Source of the DNA: Nitrospirota bacterium
Lineage (GTDB): Bacteria; Nitrospirota; JAOUDF01
Reading direction: 5' to 3'
Length of the DNA stretch: 5,802 nt
Assembly: GCA_029859385.1 (NCBI GenBank)
Contig: JAOUDF010000157.1
Coordinates: 1-5,802, forward strand
A model generated the notes under the pieces. It saw nothing but the letters and a program-made list of their open reading frames with translations. It was not told where the DNA came from and did not search any database. Within the stretch, counting starts at the first letter, position 1; every line of letters starts with the position of its first letter. Shown one piece after another: positions 5,104 through 5,802 of this stretch. A program made the translations under genes and the position numbers.

Positions 5104-5137
5104 TTCACCCTGCCTCATCGAAGAGAGCGATAAGGAT

Positions 5138-5802
5138 ATGGCCGGAGAAGACTTGGGGATCGGCAAGGTTGCCGCAGCTATAAGCAAAGCGCAAACCATC
5201 CTTGTGGTGGCCCACCGGAACCCCGACGGAGATACCCTGGGCTCCATGCTGGGGCTTGGCCGGGGGCTCGAAAAGCTCGGGAAGACGGTTGTGTTCGCCT
5301 GTCCCGACCCGCCCCCCGAAAAGCTGCGCTTCATGCCGGGAATAGATCGGGTGGTCCACCAGATTGAAGGGCATGCCGACGTCGCTCTCGCGGTAGACTG
5401 CGGCGAAGCCGCCCTCCTGGGGAGCCTTAAAGAGTCGTTCCTCGCAATGCCCGTGACGGTCCAGGTCGACCACCATGAACTGGGCACACCATTTACCACC
5501 CTGCGCTACATCGATCTGTCGGCGGCAGCGGTCGGCGAGATGGTCTTCCGGCTGCTTCGCGAACTGGACGTGGCCGTCGACAGGGACATCGCCACCTGCC
5601 TGATGGTCTCCCTCATGGAAGATACCGGCGGGTTCCGCTACCCCAACGTAAAGCCATCGACAATGGTCGTTGCGGGGGAACTCCTCAAGGCCGGCGCCGA
5701 CTTCCCCGGACTCATCGAGCAGCTCTACTGGACCAGGTCCGCCGGAGATGTCCGGCTAGCGGGCAGGGTGGTGGAGAATGTGCGGTTTGCGGGGGACGGG
5801 GT
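5138..5802 (+). CDS. nrnA: DHH-family phosphoesterase, NrnA-type nanoRNase/pAp phosphatase, N-terminal part
   Basis: The reading frame is open to the right edge (221 codons visible, no stop). It carries the DHH-family motifs in order: AHRNPDGDTLGS with H26, D30 and D32; LAVDCGE with D87; VDHHE with D111, H112 and H113; and MEDTGGFRYPN with D162. These bind two Mn2+ ions. NrnA-type members degrade 2-5 nt RNA fragments from the 3' or 5' end, remove the 3' phosphate of pAp, and in some bacteria cleave cyclic-dinucleotide products. The DHHA1 substrate-binding domain at the C-terminus is cut off. The ATG at 5138 has a poor site (AAGGA only 1 nt away; GAGAG 10 nt away). TTG at 5153, with GGAG 5 nt upstream, is a real alternative. 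The subfamily is likely but not proven without the C-terminal half. Confidence 0.88.
   Translation, partial: MAGEDLGIGKVAAAISKAQTILVVAHRNPDGDTLGSMLGLGRGLEKLGKTVVFACPDPPPEKLRFMPGIDRVVHQIEGHADVALAVDCGEAALLGSLKESFLAMPVTVQVDHHELGTPFTTLRYIDLSAAAVGEMVFRLLRELDVAVDRDIATCLMVSLMEDTGGFRYPNVKPSTMVVAGELLKAGADFPGLIEQLYWTRSAGDVRLAGRVVENVRFAGDG

Noticed and set aside
4407..5108. A 233-codon open frame on the minus strand across the small-gene cluster
   Set aside because: It lies opposite three plus-strand genes with strong ribosome binding sites and runs through a terminator hairpin. Its protein is low-complexity, Ser/Phe-rich and matches no fold I know.

Overview
The window looks like chromosomal DNA from a Geobacter-like delta-proteobacterium (Desulfuromonadia, Geobacterales). 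This rests on moderately high GC, sigma70-type promoters in AT-rich gaps, strong GGAGG ribosome binding sites, an Rnf-type redox subunit, a two-domain glutamine-dependent NAD+ synthetase, and a cluster of very small zinc-ribbon and ferritin-like proteins. The taxon is an inference from style and remembered relatives, not from a search. There is no sign of phage, insertion sequence, tRNA, rRNA or CRISPR.

Left part (1-3754, all minus strand). The 5' end of rnfC runs off the left edge and has its own promoter at 399-426. To its right lies a compact three-gene operon transcribed leftwards: nadE (glutamine-hydrolysing NAD+ synthetase), then a CPBP/CAAX-type membrane protease resembling the exosortase-associated family, then an exported polysaccharide-deacetylase-family protein. 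nadE and the protease gene overlap by 4 bp (ATGA). The deacetylase gene starts with TTG 7 bp after the protease stop, and that stop codon abuts its Shine-Dalgarno. A small hairpin at 480-496 may end this operon.

Centre (3755-4400). A 163-bp divergent intergenic region carries the nadE promoter leftwards and a near-consensus sigma70 promoter rightwards for ndk (nucleoside diphosphate kinase). A GC-rich hairpin follows ndk.

Right part (4400-5802, plus strand). Three small genes come next: a 49-aa LysW-like zinc ribbon, a 64-aa two-helix half-ferritin (rubrerythrin-like, TTG start) followed by a textbook terminator, and a 58-aa CxxC/CxxC protein. The 5' 221 codons of a DHH-family phosphoesterase (NrnA type, nanoRNase/pAp phosphatase) then run off the right edge.

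The most interesting part is 4400-5103. The half-ferritin has a Glu-x30-Glu-x2-His pattern whose spacing matches the iron site of encapsulated ferritins, but it has no visible encapsulin-targeting tail. It sits directly behind a CPxCG...CPxCG ribbon, as though a rubrerythrin had been divided into two genes. The next gene starts just after the terminator with almost the same 14-nt ribosome binding block and no room for its own promoter.
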